Counted from the first letter of the stretch, positions 1 to 11,350 are shown. The stretch is 64,000 nucleotides of DNA from Campylobacter coli 76339 (GCA_000470055.1 HG326877.1:1005661-1069660), one strand, 5' to 3'. Program-made: numbers and translations. The notes: generated by a model from the sequence alone, not told the origin.

Positions 1-414
1 GATTGTGCGTTTTTGATATCTTAAAGAAAGTGCCCAAAAACCCTCTTCGGATACATGACGATTGCTTCCTAAGTAGAGTTCAAAATCTTCATCAAATTTG
101 AAAATAATTTGATCTTGGGGTAGAAATTTAAAACTTTCAAGCCCCTTGTTTACATCATAAATCAAAGTTTTAACACGCTCATTAGCGCTAAAGCTTTTAT
201 CGCAAAATCTTCTTGTGACATTGTAGCAAGCATCGGGTCTATTTGAAAAAAAGTTCTTTAGGTGTTCATTTCCTTTTATATTGAGCGTTTTTTCAAGAAA
301 TTTAACTTGAGGATAGTATAAAAATTTTCTAGAATAAAATCGCATATGACGCCAAAAAATAGTACTTTTGGATTTGTCATTAAAATTAGGTATAGGAAAT
401 TTAAATAAATTCAT
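1..414 (-). CDS. virK: VirK/YbjX-family protein (DUF535), partial
   Basis: The gene starts at ATG 414 and runs off the left edge of the window, so only about the first 138 residues are visible. The translation begins MNLFKFPIPNF and contains YYPQVKFLEKTLNI and, near the edge, SEEGFWALSLRYQKR, which fit the DUF535/VirK family. A VirK homologue has been linked to intracellular survival and antimicrobial-peptide resistance in C. jejuni; the exact biochemical role is unknown. Its ATG overlaps the rseP stop (ATGA), so it is the last visible gene of a pgsA-rseP-virK operon. No signal peptide is evident. The family call rests on remembered motifs, since the C-terminal half is missing. Confidence 0.8.
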   Translation of the reverse strand, partial: MNLFKFPIPNFNDKSKSTIFWRHMRFYSRKFLYYPQVKFLEKTLNIKGNEHLKNFFSNRPDACYNVTRRFCDKSFSANERVKTLIYDVNKGLESFKFLPQDQIIFKFDEDFELYLGSNRHVSEEGFWALSLRYQKRTI

Positions 415-1514
415 TGCATCACTCTCATGATATCGTTAAATGTTGCAAAAACCATCAAGCTTAAAAGCAAAGCCATTCCTCCATAGCTAAGGTATTCAAA
501 AGCTCTTGGTGGAACTTTGCGTCTAAAAATCATTTCATAAAGATTAAAAAGTATATGTCCTCCATCTAGCATAGGGATAGGCAAGAGATTTAAAATTCCC
601 AAATTGATAGAGATTAAAGCGGTAATAAATAGCAATATAACCAAACTTTTCTCAGCTGCTTTTGAGGTAAGTTCGGTCATGGTAATGATACCGCCTAAAT
701 TTTTAGCTTCCACTTCACCACTTATGAGTTTAACGATACCTTTTACTATAAGAGTAGAAGCCTTAATGCTCTCATCTAAAGCATAACTTATACTTTGCAT
801 GCCTTGATGATAGATTATAGCGGTGCTTCCACTAGGGCTTACTCCAAGCTGAGCTTTTGGAACAATTTGTCCAAAATCATTATAAGCTTGTCCGAGTTTT
901 GGAGTGATGATAAATTCTAAATTCTCTCCTTTTCTATCGATAAGAATTTTTAAGGGTTCAAGACTTAGATGATCAGAAATTTTATCAAAACTTTGAATTT
1001 TTATACCATTTATAGCAAGTATGGTATCGTTATTTTCAAGTCCTGCTAAAGCTGCAGCTGAATTAGGTGCGATATTTCCTATTTGTGGGCTTAGCTTTTG
1101 TATGCCCAAATTTCCTATGGCTATGTAAAGTAAAAAGGCTAGAAAAAGATTGAAAAAAGGTCCCGCAAAAAGAATATAAATTTTTTTTATAGGGCTTAAA
1201 ATGCTATAACTATCCTGATCTTGATTTTCTAAACCAGGCCGCATATCATCTTGCCCTTTAAGTTTAACATAACCACCCAATGGTAAAGCACTCAAGCGAT
1301 ATTTAGTGCCTTTAAATTCGCGTTCAAGCAAACTTTGCCCAAAACCTATGCTAAAAACTTCTACTTTAACACCTAAGGATTTTGCTGCTAAAAAATGTCC
1401 TAGTTCATGAAAGAAAATCAAAAAAGAAATAACCAAGATGGTTGCTAAAAATTCTATGGAGTAAAAATTAAAACCAAGAATTAAAATCAAAACTAAAAAA
1501 AGTAAAGATTTCAT
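411..1514 (-). CDS. rseP: RseP-like site-2 intramembrane zinc protease
   Basis: An inner-membrane M50 metalloprotease of 367 residues that cleaves substrates within the membrane. The zinc motif HELGH is at residues 36-40 within the first hydrophobic region. A single PDZ domain spans roughly residues 140-200 (IAPNSAAALAGL, then INGIKI), and the second conserved motif NLLPIPMLDGGH lies near residue 315 in a C-terminal membrane segment. E. coli RseP has two PDZ domains; the shorter single-PDZ form is usual in epsilonproteobacteria. The start overlaps the pgsA stop by four bases (ATGA) and the stop overlaps the virK start, so the three genes are probably co-translated. The natural substrate is not evident from this window. 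Confidence 0.95.
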   Translation of the reverse strand: MKSLLFLVLILILGFNFYSIEFLATILVISFLIFFHELGHFLAAKSLGVKVEVFSIGFGQSLLEREFKGTKYRLSALPLGGYVKLKGQDDMRPGLENQDQDSYSILSPIKKIYILFAGPFFNLFLAFLLYIAIGNLGIQKLSPQIGNIAPNSAAALAGLENNDTILAINGIKIQSFDKISDHLSLEPLKILIDRKGENLEFIITPKLGQAYNDFGQIVPKAQLGVSPSGSTAIIYHQGMQSISYALDESIKASTLIVKGIVKLISGEVEAKNLGGIITMTELTSKAAEKSLVILLFITALISINLGILNLLPIPMLDGGHILFNLYEMIFRRKVPPRAFEYLSYGGMALLLSLMVFATFNDIMRVMQ

Positions 1515-2047
1515 TGTAGTTTTCCCTTGCTTTGTTTGATATAGCTAAAAATATACTCAAATCCTGAGTAAAGCGTAAGAAATAAAGCAATATAAAGTAA
1601 AATATCCCCTCCTATCCATTCCATGGTTAAAAATCCTATGGCTATCATTTGAAAAGTTGTTTTTAATTTTCCAGTAAAAGAGGCATTAACATTTAAATTT
1701 TCACTTACCATAACCACGCGAAAACCCGTAATAAAAAATTCACGCACTAAGATAAGATAAACAACCCATTCATTAGCTTTTCCTGATAAAAGAAGCCCTA
1801 AAAAAGCTGCTAGAGTTAACATTTTATCTGCTAAAGGATCTAAAATTCCACCAAGTTTTGTGGTTTGTTGCAAGGTTCTAGCTATAAAGCCGTCAAAAAA
1901 ATCACTCAAGGCTGCCAAAGCAAAAGTCAAAGCAGCAAAATAATTAATCCAGCTTTGATGTATATTGTCAAATTCATGACTCAATAAAAAAAAGAGCAAG
2001 GGTGCTAAAATCATCCTTAAAACAGCTAAAGTATTAGGTGTGTTCAT
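1511..2047 (-). CDS. pgsA: CDP-diacylglycerol-glycerol-3-phosphate 3-phosphatidyltransferase
   Basis: Catalyses the committed step of phosphatidylglycerol synthesis in the inner membrane. The protein has 178 residues with several hydrophobic segments. The CDP-alcohol phosphotransferase signature D-x2-D-G-x2-A-R-x8-G-x3-D-x3-D is intact at residues 49-74 (SDFFDGFIAR, then GGILDPLAD). The length is normal for the family. AAGG lies a few bases upstream of the ATG at 2047. It heads the pgsA-rseP-virK operon, whose likely promoter is at 2080-2085 on the minus strand. Confidence 0.95.
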   Translation of the reverse strand: MNTPNTLAVLRMILAPLLFFLLSHEFDNIHQSWINYFAALTFALAALSDFFDGFIARTLQQTTKLGGILDPLADKMLTLAAFLGLLLSGKANEWVVYLILVREFFITGFRVVMVSENLNVNASFTGKLKTTFQMIAIGFLTMEWIGGDILLYIALFLTLYSGFEYIFSYIKQSKGKLQ

Positions 2048-2079
2048 AAAAAACCTTATTTTAGATTTAAGATAAAACT

Positions 2080-2085
2080 ATTATA
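2080..2085 (-). promoter_or_regulatory. -10 box of the pgsA-rseP-virK operon
   Basis: On the minus strand this reads TATAAT, preceded by ATC and AT-rich sequence, about 33 bases upstream of the pgsA ATG. Campylobacter sigma70 promoters typically show a good -10 box with no conserved -35 box, and this fits. Assigned by pattern only. Confidence 0.55.
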
Positions 2086-2173
2086 GATGAAATTGTATAA
2101 GATTTAGGCAAAGCCTTAGTAAAAAAATATTTAAATTTGTATTTTTTTGAAATATAATGTAAAAAATATAAAC

Positions 2174-2195
2174 ACCTTGCCCAAAAAAGCAAGGT
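2174..2195 (-). terminator. Terminator after rdxA
   Basis: The arms ACCTTGC (2174-2180) and GCAAGGT (2189-2195) are perfectly complementary with an eight-base loop. On the minus strand the hairpin follows the rdxA stop by five bases and is followed by a T-rich run (GTTTATATTTTTTA), as expected for intrinsic termination. It separates the nitroreductase pair from the pgsA operon. Confidence 0.75.
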
Positions 2196-2200
2196 AAAAA

Positions 2201-2806
2201 TCAAAGAAATTGAACTATCTTGTCAAATTCAAAGCGACTTTTTTGTGGAATTTTTTCATCATTAGAATAACCTAAAGCTATCACTAAGGTGGACTTTTCT
2301 TTTTTGGTATCAAACAAGAGATAAGAATCGAGTTTTTCTTTATCAAAACCACCTATAGTACAACTTGCTATATTTAAAGCATTGGCGCCATAAAGTATAC
2401 TAGCAAGTGCTATGTGAGCTTGTTCTCTTGCATAGGATATTTTTTGTTCTTGGCTAAGGGATTGCAAAAAAGGCATATAAGTATCTAGGCGTTTTTGAAT
2501 TTCTGCTTTGCTCATATCTCTTTTTCTAAGTTTATCTTCAAAATAATCTAAAAAATCAAGCCTTGAAACGATGATAATTAATGCTGCACAATTTTTTACA
2601 TGTTGTTGTTGATTGCAAATTTGAGCCAATTCTTCTTTTTTCTTGTCATCTTGCACCACTAAAAATCTCCAAGGTTCAAGTCCTAAAGAACTAGGGCTTA
2701 ATCTTGCTATCTCTAAGATAGTATCCAAATCTTCTTTTTTAAGTTTTTCATTTTTAAAATTTCTACAAGAATATCTTGTGCTAAAAATTTCAAGTTCTGT
2801 TTTCAT
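2201..2806 (-). CDS. rdxA: Oxygen-insensitive NAD(P)H nitroreductase RdxA
   Basis: An FMN-dependent nitroreductase-fold enzyme of 201 residues. In Helicobacter and Campylobacter this protein reduces and so activates metronidazole, and its loss gives resistance. Visible family features are the N-terminal FMN-binding stretch TRYSCRNF, the conserved SPSSLGLEPWRF near residue 40, and the C-terminal glycine-rich segment ASCTIGGFD. The frame is intact. Its start overlaps the stop of the upstream paralogue by four bases, so it is the second gene of a two-nitroreductase operon ending at the hairpin 2174-2195. The physiological substrate is not known from the sequence. Confidence 0.9.
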   Translation of the reverse strand: MKTELEIFSTRYSCRNFKNEKLKKEDLDTILEIARLSPSSLGLEPWRFLVVQDDKKKEELAQICNQQQHVKNCAALIIIVSRLDFLDYFEDKLRKRDMSKAEIQKRLDTYMPFLQSLSQEQKISYAREQAHIALASILYGANALNIASCTIGGFDKEKLDSYLLFDTKKEKSTLVIALGYSNDEKIPQKSRFEFDKIVQFL

Positions 2807-3426
2807 TGTTCTTCCTTATAAAATTCAACTACTTCATCAAATTTTAAACGCTGAGTAGGGTATTTTGGTTCGTGAGCTTGATAGCCCAAAGATAAGATCA
2901 CGGCAGTTTCAAAAGGATGCTCAAGTTTAAGAAAATCATCCACCTTATCTTTTTCATAGCCTCCTATCATACAAGAATCAATACCTAAACTCATCGCAGC
3001 TAGTGACATTTGCATCATTGCAAGATAGCATTGAAGTTGCGCAAAATGATACAGTTCTTTTTCATTCATTGCATCAGTATCATGGGTATAAATTTTTAAA
3101 ATTTTTTGGAAATTTTCTTCCTTGGAGCCTGCAAAACGACGAATCTGTTTTTGCGCAAATTCATCCTTGCTTTGCAAGTCTTTTCTTGCTAGAAAGATGA
3201 TGTTGTGGCTTGCACTTGCTACATTTTCTTGGTTGAAGCAAAATTTGGCAAGTTTTTGATTGTCTTCTTCTTTGCTTAGTACAACAAATTTCCAAGGTTC
3301 AAATCCATGTGAGCTAGGAGCTAAAATTCCACTTTCTAAGATAAAATACAAATCTTCCTTACTGATTTTTTTATCATTAAAAAGCTTGCAAGCTCTGCGT
3401 TTCAAAATCAGTTCTTTAAAATCCAT
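2803..3426 (-). CDS. Second nitroreductase-family protein upstream of rdxA
   Basis: A nitroreductase-fold protein of 207 residues and a paralogue of RdxA: RRACKLF parallels TRYSCRNF, APSSHGFEPWKF parallels SPSSLGLEPWRF, and IDSCMIGGYEKDKVD parallels ASCTIGGFDKEKLD. I chose ATG 3426 because AGGAGG (3432-3437 on the minus strand) sits five bases upstream; a GTG two codons earlier lies inside that ribosome site. The frame is complete here, whereas I recall the equivalent in C. jejuni NCTC 11168 (Cj1064) as a pseudogene. It overlaps rdxA by four bases. It is probably FMN-dependent; its substrate is unknown. Confidence 0.88.
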   Translation of the reverse strand: MDFKELILKRRACKLFNDKKISKEDLYFILESGILAPSSHGFEPWKFVVLSKEEDNQKLAKFCFNQENVASASHNIIFLARKDLQSKDEFAQKQIRRFAGSKEENFQKILKIYTHDTDAMNEKELYHFAQLQCYLAMMQMSLAAMSLGIDSCMIGGYEKDKVDDFLKLEHPFETAVILSLGYQAHEPKYPTQRLKFDEVVEFYKEEQ

Positions 3427-3451
3427 AAACACCTCCTTGTAATTTTATCTC

Positions 3452-3457
3452 ATTATA
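3452..3457 (-). promoter_or_regulatory. -10 box of the nitroreductase operon
   Basis: TATAAT on the minus strand within ATTTATAATGAG, about 26 bases upstream of ATG 3426 and just upstream of the strong AGGAGG ribosome site. It lies in the only intergenic gap upstream of the two nitroreductases and is therefore the likely operon promoter. Confidence 0.55.
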
Positions 3458-3495
3458 AATATCCAAATTTAATCATGGGTTTTAAATTTATAAAA

Positions 3496-4584
3496 TTAAA
3501 ATTCAAATATTTCAGGTTTTAACTTTAAAAGTAAACAAAAAGTCGCTAAAACAGCCTGTTTTTGCATAAATTCGCGATCACCGCTTAAGTAAAGAGTTTC
3601 TTGGATAAATGTTCCATCTTTAAACATTGCCCCTATATAAACTGTGCCTGATCTTATTAACCCTTCATTTTGTTCGCCTGTGACACCGCTAATGGCTAGT
3701 GCAAAATCAGGTTTTGCGGTCTTAAAGATACCCTTGAGCATAAAATACACACAACGCTCGCTGTATTCACCTTGGTTTTCTAAAATACTTTCACTTATGC
3801 CTAACCATTCGTGCTTGATTTTATTAGAATAACTTACGATAGAACCTTCAAAAATTTCACTCACTCCGCTAAATTTTGTAAGAGTACTTGCGCAAAGTCC
3901 GCCCGTGCAGCTTTCTGCAAAAGAAATTTTAATCTTCTTTTCTAAAAGTTTTGAAATGATAAATTGTATAGGATCCTTACCTAAAAATACTTTTTGTCCA
4001 AAAAGATTTTTTACACTCGTTAAAAACCCATCTAGTTTGCCAAAATTAACACAACTTGCTTTAATAAGAGTAAGATTTTCTAATATTTTACTTGATTTTA
4101 TACTGACTTCATAAGATTTAGTTAAGGTATCAAGCAGTAAAACAGCGCTCTCATCATCTATACCTAATAAACAAAAATAAGCAAAGTTAGGAAAAATATC
4201 TCCAAGCAAAGGAGGAAGTTTTTGACCTGGGTTTGTTTTGATAACATTGATTTTTGAATTGATAAAATCACATATAAAGCTGTCTTTTTCAAAATAAGCT
4301 TTATCGGGGACTAGATTATCTTCTTTTAAGACTAAATTATCTTCACTTAGGGTAGCTAAAATTTTTGCTACGGTAGCATAGTGATTGGGTGTGGTAAAAA
4401 GAGTTATGAAATCATATTTGTCTAATAATTTTTCAAGCAAAAAAGGTAATTCTTTATCGGTTTTATTTTGAAAACGAGTCTCATGAATTTCTTTAAATTT
4501 ATTTTCATAGCTACGATAAATATAATCCTTAAAATTTTCATTCATTATAAGCTCATCACCGATAAGAAAAAGCAAATGTTTCAT
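3496..4584 (-). CDS. CinA-like protein with C-terminal NMN deamidase domain
   Basis: The C-terminal 160 residues are a CinA/PncC domain, which deamidates nicotinamide mononucleotide for NAD salvage: AESCTGGLCAST, then VSYSNKIK, then ALAISGVTG. The N-terminal 200 residues begin LFLIGDEL, like a molybdopterin-binding (MoCF) domain, but the rest is strongly diverged. I start at ATG 4584 (MKHLLFLIGDEL) because AAGGAAAAA lies just upstream; the longer open frame back to 4704 would run into the divergent ileS gene. Length is 362 residues, slightly short of full CinA (about 410). It stands alone and is divergent from ileS. Confidence 0.8.
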   Translation of the reverse strand: MKHLLFLIGDELIMNENFKDYIYRSYENKFKEIHETRFQNKTDKELPFLLEKLLDKYDFITLFTTPNHYATVAKILATLSEDNLVLKEDNLVPDKAYFEKDSFICDFINSKINVIKTNPGQKLPPLLGDIFPNFAYFCLLGIDDESAVLLLDTLTKSYEVSIKSSKILENLTLIKASCVNFGKLDGFLTSVKNLFGQKVFLGKDPIQFIISKLLEKKIKISFAESCTGGLCASTLTKFSGVSEIFEGSIVSYSNKIKHEWLGISESILENQGEYSERCVYFMLKGIFKTAKPDFALAISGVTGEQNEGLIRSGTVYIGAMFKDGTFIQETLYLSGDREFMQKQAVLATFCLLLKLKPEIFEF

Positions 4585-4605
4585 AAATTTTTCCTTTTTT
4601 ATATA

Positions 4606-4611
4606 ATTATA
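4606..4611 (-). promoter_or_regulatory. -10 box of the cinA-like gene
   Basis: On the minus strand TTTTAGC precedes TATAAT, a very good Campylobacter extended -10, 22 bases upstream of the chosen ATG at 4584. This placement supports that start over the upstream one. Confidence 0.6.
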
Positions 4612-4634
4612 GCTAAAATTTAAACTATTTTGAG

Positions 4635-4640
4635 TAGAAT
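4635..4640 (+). promoter_or_regulatory. -10 box of ileS
   Basis: TAGAAT preceded by TTTTGAG, about 34 bases upstream of the ileS ATG at 4674. It is back to back with the minus-strand promoter at 4606-4611. TAGAAT is a common -10 variant in this genus. Confidence 0.5.
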
Positions 4641-4673
4641 TTAAGATTATAAAAACTTCATCTAGGTGGAACA

Positions 4674-7430
4674 ATGGATTATAAAGATACCCTGCTTTTG
4701 CCAAATACTACTTTTGCAATGCGCGCTAATTTGGCAGAATTTGAGCCAAAGAGATTTGAAAAATGGTTTAGCAAGAATTACGCTTATGAAAAAATGAAAA
4801 CAAAACGCAAGGAAGCAAAAAAAGCTTTTACTCTTCATGATGGCCCTCCTTATGCTAATGGGCATATCCACATAGGACATGCTTTAAATAAAATTCTAAA
4901 AGAAACGATTATCAAAACGCATTATTTTAATGGAGAAAACATACGCTTTACTCCAGGTTGGGATTGTCACGGCTTGCCTATAGAACAGCAGGTTGAAATC
5001 AAACTTGGAGATAAGAAAAAAAGCTTAAGTAAAAAAGAGATTCGATCATTTTGTAGAGAGCATGCAAACGAATTTGTAAATATCCAAAGAGATGAATTTA
5101 AAAGTCTTGGTGTGATTGCGGATTGGGATAAGCCGTATCTTACGATGAAATTTGAATTTGAAGCAGCGATTTACCGCACTTTATGTGAGATTGCTAAAAA
5201 AGGTTTGCTTTGCGAGCGCTCCAAACCTGTTTTTTGGAGTTGGGCGGCTAAATCAGCTCTTGCTGAAGCTGAGGTAGAATATGAAGATAAAGAGGATTAT
5301 TCTATTTTTGTGGCTTTTGACTTAGATGAGCAATCTTGTCAAAAATTGGGCATTTCAAAAGCAAGTGCAGTGATTTGGACTACTACTCCTTGGACTTTGG
5401 TAGCAAATCAAGCTATCGCTTTAAATCCAAATGAAAACTATGTGATCACTAAAGAAGGATTGATTTTTGCTAGTGCTTTGCTTGAGAGTATGGTAGCCAA
5501 AGGTTTAACAAAGGGTGAAATTCAAAAAGAGCTTAATGCAAAAGAGTTTGAAAAATTAGAGGCTATCAATCCTTTAAATTCAAGAAAATCCATCTTGATT
5601 ATGGGTGAACATGTTTTAATGGAAGGTGGAAGCGGACTTGTGCATACAGCTCCAGGACATGGCGAGGATGATTACTATGCTTGTTTAAAATACGATATAG
5701 AAGTAATTATGCCTGTGGATGATGGGGGTTGTTATGATGAAACTTTACGCCACAAAGGGCTCTTGCCATCTGATTTGCTTGATGAGTTTATAGGACTTCA
5801 TATTTTCAAGGCTAATGAAAAAATTTTAGAGCTTTTAGGAAATCATCTTTTACATTCTTCTAAATTTATACACTCCTATCCATTTTGTTGGAGAACACAC
5901 AAACCTGTGATTTATAGAGCGACTAAGCAATGGTTTATTTTAATGGATGAGCCAAAATTAAAGGGTAAAACTTTAAGAGAATGCGCTAAAGAGCAAATTT
6001 TAAAAACAAAATTTTATCCACAAAGTGGAGTAAAAAGAATAGGCTCTATGGTGGAAAATCGTCCTGATTGGTGTATTTCAAGACAAAGAGATTGGGGGAC
6101 GCCTATAGCTTTCTTTAGAGATAAAAGCACTAAAGAAGTGATTTTTGATGCTGAGCTTTTTGATTTTGTGGCAAATATATTTGAAAAACATGGGGCAGAT
6201 GCTTGGTGGGAATTTGAAATTAAAGACTTAATACCGCAAAATTCAAAATACAACGCAGACAACTTAGAAAAAGTTTATGATATTTTAGATGTTTGGTTTG
6301 ATAGTGGAAGTACTTGGAATGCGGTTTTAAATAGCGGAATCTATGATGCAGGAGAGAAGAGAGCAAGCATGTATCTAGAAGGAAGCGATCAACATAGAGG
6401 TTGGTTTCAAAGCTCTTTGCTTGTAGGAACAGCTATCAATGAATTTGCTCCTTATGAAAGCATCTTAACCCATGGCTTTACCACGGATGAAAAAGGGCAA
6501 AAAATGTCAAAATCCAAAGGTAATGTTATAGCTCCTGAGTATGTAGCTAAAACTTATGGGGTGGAAATTTTAAGACTCTGGATACTTTTGAGTGATTATT
6601 CTACTGATTTAAAAATTTCAGACAATATCTTAAAACAAGTAGGCGAGCAATACCGAAAAATAAGAAATACCATAAGATTTTTACTTGCAAATACTAATGA
6701 CTTGGAAAATTTAGAAGTAGAGGAATTTAGTTTTATAGATAAATGGATACTGACTCGTGCCACACGCGTATTTAAAAGCGCTAAAGAAAATTTCTTAGCT
6801 TATGAATTTGCAAAAGGATTTAATGTGCTTTTAAATTTCTTAAGCGCTGATTTAAGTGGAATTTATCTTGATATAAGCAAAGACAGACTTTATTGCGATG
6901 TTAAAAATAGCAAACGCAGAAAATCCGCACAAGTGGCAATGGCTTTAATTGCTAGAGAACTTTTAAATTTATTAGCTCCAAATTTAACCTATAGCGTAGA
7001 TGAAGCTTTAGAGCATGCTAATAGCTTGATAAAAGGCGATGCTAAGGATGTATTTGATTTGAGCTTGGAAGAAAAATTTGAATATGATTTTAGTATAGAT
7101 GATGAATTTTTATTGAGTGTGCGTGAGAAATTCTTTGAAAATATCGATATATTGAAAAAAGATAAAGTGATCAAGTCAACTCTAGAACTTAATCTTGATA
7201 CGAATTCAAAACTTTTAAATTCTATACCTAAAGATGAATTAAATGATTGGTTTATGGTAAGTTTTGATGAAAACTTACAAGGTGAAGTTTTGTGTGAATT
7301 TGAAGTGGAGAATGAGAGCTTTAGGATTATGAAAGCCACGCTTTGCAAATGTCCTAGATGTTGGAAAGTAGAAAGCGCTAAAGAAGATGAGCCTTGCATG
7401 CGTTGCGCTGAGGTTTTAAAACATGCTTGA
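4674..7430 (+). CDS. ileS: Isoleucyl-tRNA synthetase
   Basis: Class I aminoacyl-tRNA synthetase that charges tRNA-Ile and edits valine. The protein has 918 residues, the normal length for a bacterial-type IleS. The HIGH motif is at residues 66-69 ([12 protein letters not shown]) and the KMSKS motif is near residue 610 ([11 protein letters not shown]). The editing domain contains WTTTPWTL near residue 240. The C-terminus carries a zinc-binding pair, CPRCWK and CMRCAEVL, seen in the zinc-dependent IleS type. The ribosome site AGGTGGA precedes ATG. It overlaps the following 40-residue gene by eight bases and begins the ileS-gatA-guaB-xseB run. Confidence 0.97.
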   Translation: MDYKDTLLLPNTTFAMRANLAEFEPKRFEKWFSKNYAYEKMKTKRKEAKKAFTLHDGPPYANGHIHIGHALNKILKETIIKTHYFNGENIRFTPGWDCHGLPIEQQVEIKLGDKKKSLSKKEIRSFCREHANEFVNIQRDEFKSLGVIADWDKPYLTMKFEFEAAIYRTLCEIAKKGLLCERSKPVFWSWAAKSALAEAEVEYEDKEDYSIFVAFDLDEQSCQKLGISKASAVIWTTTPWTLVANQAIALNPNENYVITKEGLIFASALLESMVAKGLTKGEIQKELNAKEFEKLEAINPLNSRKSILIMGEHVLMEGGSGLVHTAPGHGEDDYYACLKYDIEVIMPVDDGGCYDETLRHKGLLPSDLLDEFIGLHIFKANEKILELLGNHLLHSSKFIHSYPFCWRTHKPVIYRATKQWFILMDEPKLKGKTLRECAKEQILKTKFYPQSGVKRIGSMVENRPDWCISRQRDWGTPIAFFRDKSTKEVIFDAELFDFVANIFEKHGADAWWEFEIKDLIPQNSKYNADNLEKVYDILDVWFDSGSTWNAVLNSGIYDAGEKRASMYLEGSDQHRGWFQSSLLVGTAINEFAPYESILTHGFTTDEKGQKMSKSKGNVIAPEYVAKTYGVEILRLWILLSDYSTDLKISDNILKQVGEQYRKIRNTIRFLLANTNDLENLEVEEFSFIDKWILTRATRVFKSAKENFLAYEFAKGFNVLLNFLSADLSGIYLDISKDRLYCDVKNSKRRKSAQVAMALIARELLNLLAPNLTYSVDEALEHANSLIKGDAKDVFDLSLEEKFEYDFSIDDEFLLSVREKFFENIDILKKDKVIKSTLELNLDTNSKLLNSIPKDELNDWFMVSFDENLQGEVLCEFEVENESFRIMKATLCKCPRCWKVESAKEDEPCMRCAEVLKHA

Positions 7431-7545
7431 TAATCCTATCCCAAATTCCATTATTATCGCTACTATAGCAATCACCGCTGTTTTTTGTGCAGTGGCGGTT
7501 GTTTTTATTAAAAATTTGGCAAAGAAACAAAAGGAAAAAGAATGA
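7423..7545 (+). CDS. 40-residue single-span membrane peptide
   Basis: A short frame from ATG 7423 to TGA 7545 encodes about 40 residues: a short N-terminal stretch (MLDNPIPNS), a continuous hydrophobic segment of about 22 residues and a basic tail ([11 protein letters not shown]). This is a classic single-pass membrane peptide with its positive end inside. It overlaps the ileS stop by eight bases and the gatA start by four (ATGA), filling the gap exactly, which argues that it is a real translated gene. It appears to correspond to the small Cj1060c frame of C. jejuni. No function can be assigned. Confidence 0.7.
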   Translation: MLDNPIPNSIIIATIAITAVFCAVAVVFIKNLAKKQKEKE

Positions 7546-8906
7546 TAACCTTAAAAGAAGCTTTGAAATACTCTAAAGAAGAGCTTGAAAATCTAAAAAA
7601 AGAACTCAATGATAAAGCTAAAAAAGAAAATAAAATAGGTGCTTATATAGAGCAATTCTTAGGTAAAGACTTAAGCGATGGGGGTGAAGGTATACCTATA
7701 GCGATTAAGGATAATATCAGTGTAAAAGACTGGGAATTAACTTGTGCAAGTAAAATTTTACAAGGATATATAGCTCCTTATGATGCTACTGCTATTAAAA
7801 ATTTAAGATCTAAAGGTTTTAGTCCTTATGGGCGAACCAATATGGATGAATTTGCTATGGGGAGTTCGAGTGCGACTTCGTTTTATGGAAAAACCCTAAA
7901 TCCTTTAAATTTTGCTCGAGTTCCAGGCGGTTCAAGTGGTGGTAGTGCTGCTGCTGTAGCGGGTGGTTTGGCTTTGGCTAGTTTGGGTAGTGATACGGGT
8001 GGTTCAGTGCGTCAGCCAGCTGCTTTTTGTGGTTGTGTGGGGTTTAAGCCTAGCTATGGAAGAGTGAGTCGATATGGACTTGCTTCTTATTCTTCAAGTC
8101 TTGATCAAATAGGCGTTTTAACGCAAAATGTAGAAGATGCAGCTATTCTTTATGATGCCATTGCAGGATATGATAAGATGGATAGCACAAGTGCAAAAGT
8201 AGATTTTACACCTACTGCTCCTAATTTAAATGCAGAGAAAAAATTAAGAATTGCTGTGATAGAAAATTATGTCAATGAAGCAAGCGCTGAAGTAAAAGCC
8301 GCGCTTTTAAAAAGTATAGAGATGTTAAAAGCAAATGGACATGAAATTGTTTATAAAAATATGCTTGATTCTAAATTTGATATTGCAGCTTATTATATCA
8401 TCGCAACAGCTGAAGCGAGTGCAAATTTAAGTCGTTATGATGGGGTGCGTTATGGAAAACGCTCACAAAATACAGAAAGTCTTAAAGATATGTATATCAA
8501 TACTCGTAGTGAAGGTTTTGGCGAAGAAGTAAAAAGAAGAATTTTACTAGGAACCTTTGTTTTAAGCAGCGGTTATTATGATGCTTATTATATAAAAGCA
8601 CAAAAAGCTAGGGCTTTTATCAAGGCAAAATATGAAGAAATATTACAAGATGCTGATCTTATTTTTATGCCTGTAACTCCTACAACTGCATTTGAATTCA
8701 ACGCAAAAAAAAGCCCTGTGGAAGTATATTTAGAGGATATTTATACTATTTCTTTAAATTTGGCAGGGCTTGGGGGTATTAGTGTGCCTGTGGGCAAGGA
8801 TAAAGAAGGGCTTAATATCTCAGCCCAGCTTATTTGCAAGGCTTTTGATGAGCAAACCTTGCTAGATGGAGCTTTAAGTTTAGAAAAAATTATAAAGGAA
8901 AAATAA
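7542..8906 (+). CDS. gatA: Glutamyl-tRNA(Gln)/aspartyl-tRNA(Asn) amidotransferase subunit A
   Basis: The amidase subunit of GatCAB, which converts misacylated Glu-tRNA(Gln) and Asp-tRNA(Asn) to the correct amides. The 454-residue protein carries the amidase-signature triad with the expected spacing: Lys56 (IAIKDN), the cis-Ser at about 131 ([10 protein letters not shown]) and Ser155 ([10 protein letters not shown]). Length is slightly short of the usual 480. gatB and gatC are not in this window, so the complex is encoded at dispersed sites. ATG overlaps the preceding small gene, and the stop abuts guaB directly. Confidence 0.96.
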   Translation: MITLKEALKYSKEELENLKKELNDKAKKENKIGAYIEQFLGKDLSDGGEGIPIAIKDNISVKDWELTCASKILQGYIAPYDATAIKNLRSKGFSPYGRTNMDEFAMGSSSATSFYGKTLNPLNFARVPGGSSGGSAAAVAGGLALASLGSDTGGSVRQPAAFCGCVGFKPSYGRVSRYGLASYSSSLDQIGVLTQNVEDAAILYDAIAGYDKMDSTSAKVDFTPTAPNLNAEKKLRIAVIENYVNEASAEVKAALLKSIEMLKANGHEIVYKNMLDSKFDIAAYYIIATAEASANLSRYDGVRYGKRSQNTESLKDMYINTRSEGFGEEVKRRILLGTFVLSSGYYDAYYIKAQKARAFIKAKYEEILQDADLIFMPVTPTTAFEFNAKKSPVEVYLEDIYTISLNLAGLGGISVPVGKDKEGLNISAQLICKAFDEQTLLDGALSLEKIIKEK

Positions 8907-10523
<1,617 letters not shown>

Positions 10524-10531
<8 letters not shown>

Positions 10532-11303
10532 GATTGCCGCTTTACAATTTCCAACCTTGGCATTGAGTGAATCAAGGCTTGATTATTATCTAAAAGCTTC
10601 TAAAGATAGCGGGGCAAATTTAGTTGTTTTGGGTGAATATGTGCTTAATAGCTTTTTTACAGAGCTTTTAGCTATGCCAAAGTCTATGATCAAAGAGCAA
10701 AGTGAAGCCAAAAAAGAAAGCTTGATTAGACTTGCTAAAAAACACGAGCTTGAAATCATCGCCCCCTATATCAATGTAGAGGCTAAGGGATATAAAAAAC
10801 TTTGTTTAAAGGTTGCTCCAAATTATATCAAAACCTATGAACAACAAGTTTTAATGCCTTATAGTCACTGGAATGAGGAAAAATTTTTTAGCAATAAAAT
10901 CAATAAGGGTAGCTTAAAACTTTTTACTTTTAGTTATGATAAATTAAAATGCGCTCTACTTTTTGGCTTTGAGGTGCATTTTGATATTTTTTGGCAGCAA
11001 ATTATGGCTAAAAAGATTGATTTAGTTATCATTCCTAGTGCTTGCACCTTTGAAAGCAAACAAAGATGGGAAGAGCTTTTAAAAACAAGAGCTTTTTTAA
11101 ATTCTACCAATATCTTAAGAGTAAATCGTATAGGCACTACAAAAGATGAATGGAATTTTTATGGCGATAGTATGCTTGTAAATGCTTTTGGAGAAATAGA
11201 AAGCAGATTGGGTTCTGAAGAGGAAATGCTTATTGTAGAACCTAAAAAAGCAGATGAAGCTAGAAAAATTTGGGCTTTTGATAAGATAGTTAAAAGCTTT
11301 TAA
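10524..11303 (+). CDS. Nitrilase-fold protein with degenerate active site
   Basis: A 259-residue member of the carbon-nitrogen hydrolase (nitrilase) superfamily by fold: [11 protein letters not shown] at the start, [10 protein letters not shown] for the first catalytic strand, and a late [22 protein letters not shown] block. Two of three catalytic positions look substituted. The Glu of VVLGE is present, but the usual Lys (YRK-type) is Gln in YEQQVLMP, and the usual Cys of IC(Y/F)D/E-RFPE is Gly in [11 protein letters not shown] infer a non-catalytic or altered protein. The start is ATG 10524, inside the end of xseB; an upstream in-frame start at 10470 would lie wholly within xseB. Confidence 0.75.
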
Positions 11304-11308
11304 TAATC

Positions 11309-11350
11309 AAAAATACTTAATACCACTTCTTTAGTGTTTTAAGTATTTTT
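11309..11350. terminator. Bidirectional hairpin after the ileS-nitrilase operon
   Basis: Arms AAAAATACTTAA (11309-11320) and TTAAGTATTTTT (11339-11350) are perfect complements, with an inner CACT/AGTG pair in the loop. The A-rich 5' and T-rich 3' sides make it a plausible terminator in either direction. It follows the operon's last stop by six bases. Confidence 0.75.

Noticed and set aside
6989-7399. Minus-strand open frames inside ileS
   Set aside because: They mirror the coding strand of a well-supported synthetase and have low-complexity Ser/Phe composition.
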